A stretch of DNA of 17,636 bases. It comes from Chrysochromulina parva (taxonomy: Eukaryota > Haptophyta > Prymnesiales > Chrysochromulinaceae). Of the stretch, positions 16,368-17,636 are shown in pieces; the stretch's first letter is position 1; every line of letters begins with the position of its first letter. The DNA lies in NCBI GenBank assembly GCA_002887195.1, contig PJAB01001068.1, positions 1 to 17,636 on the forward strand. Reading direction: 5' to 3'. Made by a program: the position numbers and the translations under genes. Below the pieces are notes generated by a model. The model saw nothing but the letters and a program-made list of their open reading frames with translations, ran no database searches and was not told the DNA's origin.

Positions 16368-17636
16368 ATGCGGTCGCTGAAAGCCACGCTCTTCCTCGCG
16401 TTGGTCACCTCGCTCACGGGCGTGATCATCAGAGGCCCGAGCGTCACCTATGATACATACATCAGGGCAGGCAATTCCATTACGGCTCCAATCATCAACT
16501 ACGCAACGACAAACTTCAACGCCCAAACTCAAGGATGGTGGGACGGCCCATTGATGATCTCGGCCACACAGGTCATCTCAGGCGTCACTTCTGATACGTC
16601 CGCCCTCCTGATCAAGTTTGACTTGAGCTCTTTCGTCGGCGCCACGCTCGTGCCGACCAAACGCGCCTGGCTCAACTACTATGTGTCCGACGCGGGCGAC
16701 AACGCCTCGCTCCGCGAGCTCACCGTTCCATGGAATGATGTGTGCACGCCGACCGCGAAGACGCCCTTCCCCACACAACCACGTGCAGCACCCTGGCTGT
16801 GACCCCTTCACGCTGACGCGTCCCTCTCTGCCCCTCCCCGCTTTCGACAGTCCACAGTCACGTGGACCAACCTCCCATTCACATCGTCATCGTGGAGCTC
16901 CACCAACGTCGGCAGCGTCGGATTGCCATGTGCCTTCCCAGGTGTCGTCACTGGATGGCAGAAGTTTGACGTGACCTCATCGGTTGCCGCGTGGCTCGCG
17001 GGTAGCCGTGCTAACAATGGCTGGATCGTGTTGCCCACTGGCGGTAGCAACGGAGTCGAGGTTGAGTTGTCTACCTCCTACACCGCCGTGAACTCACCGT
17101 TCCTCGACTTTACAACGCTGTTCGCCTCCGCCAAGAGTGGAATTCTAAGCTACCCAGCTATCATCCAGGATACCGCCCCTGCGCTCATTGAGCGGGCTGC
17201 TCACAAGCACGTCCCCGAACGAAGACAATTGTTCTTTCATAGGCATCACCCCCATCACCCCCATCACCCCCATCACCCCCATACCCCGCATACGCACAAT
17301 CCTCCGCCGCCGCCCCGGCCCAGCCCCCGCTCCCCACCCGCGCCCTCGCCACCCGCGCCGTCCGCGCCGCCTCGTCCCCCGCCCGCGCCTCCATCGCCTA
17401 GAGTGACGCCTAGGCCTCCATCGCCTTCACCGCCTCCACCCTCACCGTCGCCGCCCCCACCCTCGTCGCCGCCCCCACCCTCACCCCCGCCACCTCCACC
17501 CTCACCGTCACCGCCTCCACCCTCACCGTCGCCGCCTCCTCGGCCTCCGTCGCCGCCCTCGCCTCCGCCGTGGACTTCCGATGCGTGCCCGTGCGCGAGG
17601 CAACGGCAAGCCGAATCGATCTGTGGCGGCTCCAAT
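16368..17636 (+). CDS. DNRLRE-domain protein with pherophorin-like polyproline region (partial)
   Basis: Exons 16368-16739 and 16851 to the right edge give at least 386 residues. Residues 1-~19 (MRSLKATLFLALVTSLTGV) are a clear signal peptide, so the protein is secreted or at the surface. Next is a DNRLRE-type beta-sandwich domain: YDTYIRAGNS, LLIKFDLSSFVGATL, AWLNYYVSDAG, WNDSTVTWTNLPF (made by splicing), WQKFDVTSSVAAWLAGSRAN and NNGWIVLPTGG. After that comes His/Pro repeat HHPHHPHHP, then a long PPSPSPPPP tract like that of pherophorins and other algal wall glycoproteins, then Cys-containing sequence (SDACPCARQRQAESICGG) at the edge. In other proteins DNRLRE domains accompany surface or carbohydrate-associated modules. 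Likely a cell-wall, scale or matrix component. Confidence 0.85.
16740..16850 (+). other. Intron of the DNRLRE gene
   Basis: A 111-nt intron, donor aatgat|GTGTGC and acceptor tttcgaCAG|tccaca, phase 0, with a strong pyrimidine tract before the acceptor. Removing it restores the conserved W-x-x-x-x-VTW pattern of the DNRLRE domain; without it the frame stops at 16800. It contains no tandem repeats. Confidence 0.9.
17243..17284. repeat. 9-bp coding repeat catcacccc (His-His-Pro)
   Basis: Four to five copies of a 9-bp unit encode (HHP)n in frame, just before the polyproline region. The His-rich run could bind metal ions; that is inference. Confidence 0.9.

Noticed and set aside
17211..17244. Possible 34-nt intron (gtcccc...catag) in the DNRLRE gene
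   Set aside because: The unspliced frame runs cleanly into the polyproline region in the right phase; splicing would change frame and lose the PPSPSPPPP reading.
17273..17635. Minus-strand Gly-rich open frame at the right edge
   Set aside because: It is the complement of the polyproline tract; Gly repeats are expected from reading CCN codons backwards.

Overview
The window reads as nuclear DNA from a GC-rich, compact, unicellular eukaryote, most likely a flagellated alga; a haptophyte is my best guess, but nothing here proves the lineage. Reasons: GT-AG introns of about 80-190 bp interrupt several genes, starts sit in Kozak-like contexts (often ccATGG), and there are no bacterial operons. 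The gene set is eukaryotic: prohibitin-2, F-actin capping protein beta, a Sec1/Munc18 protein, an MSS116-like DEAD-box helicase and a CCDC112-like ciliary protein. A proline-rich, pherophorin-like wall or matrix protein runs off the right edge.

Layout, left to right: (1) an unrecognised minus-strand gene cut by the left edge (1-533); (2) a PH-domain coiled-coil protein (777-1829, +); (3) a HAD-superfamily phosphatase (1954-2907, +); (4) a five-segment Sec1/Munc18 gene on the minus strand (5991 down to 3097); (5) a gene-free spacer (5992-6922); (6) prohibitin-2 (6923-7897, +); (7) F-actin capping protein beta, two exons, minus strand (9129 down to 8175); (8) a CCDC112-like coiled-coil protein (9338-11641, +); (9) a DEAD-box RNA helicase, two exons (11920-14027, +); (10) a gene-free stretch followed by four tandem copies of a 98-bp repeat (14692-15082); (11) a secreted-type methyltransferase whose C-terminus is encoded inside that repeat (16152 down to 14995, -); (12) a DNRLRE-domain plus polyproline protein, partial (16368 to the right edge, +). 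Genes are mostly paired divergently (1/2, 4/6, 7/8, 11/12) or convergently (3/4, 6/7, 9/11), with gaps usually of 100-300 bp. The functions are housekeeping and unrelated, so I see no pathway cluster.

The most interesting signal is in the introns. Two introns of the Sec1/Munc18 gene begin with a 30-37 bp copy of the start of the exon that follows them, as expected if the intron arose from a local duplication. Three introns, in the Sec1/Munc18 gene and in the unrelated helicase gene on the other strand, are filled with 10-11 bp tandem repeats of related sequence. Two of those, in different genes, share an almost identical 18-nt 3' end. This looks like an introner-like, recently active intron-gain process. 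Other items of note are a 25-nt frame-restoring gap in the Sec1/Munc18 gene, the 98-bp array invading a coding end, and an 18-bp perfect palindrome upstream of the methyltransferase.
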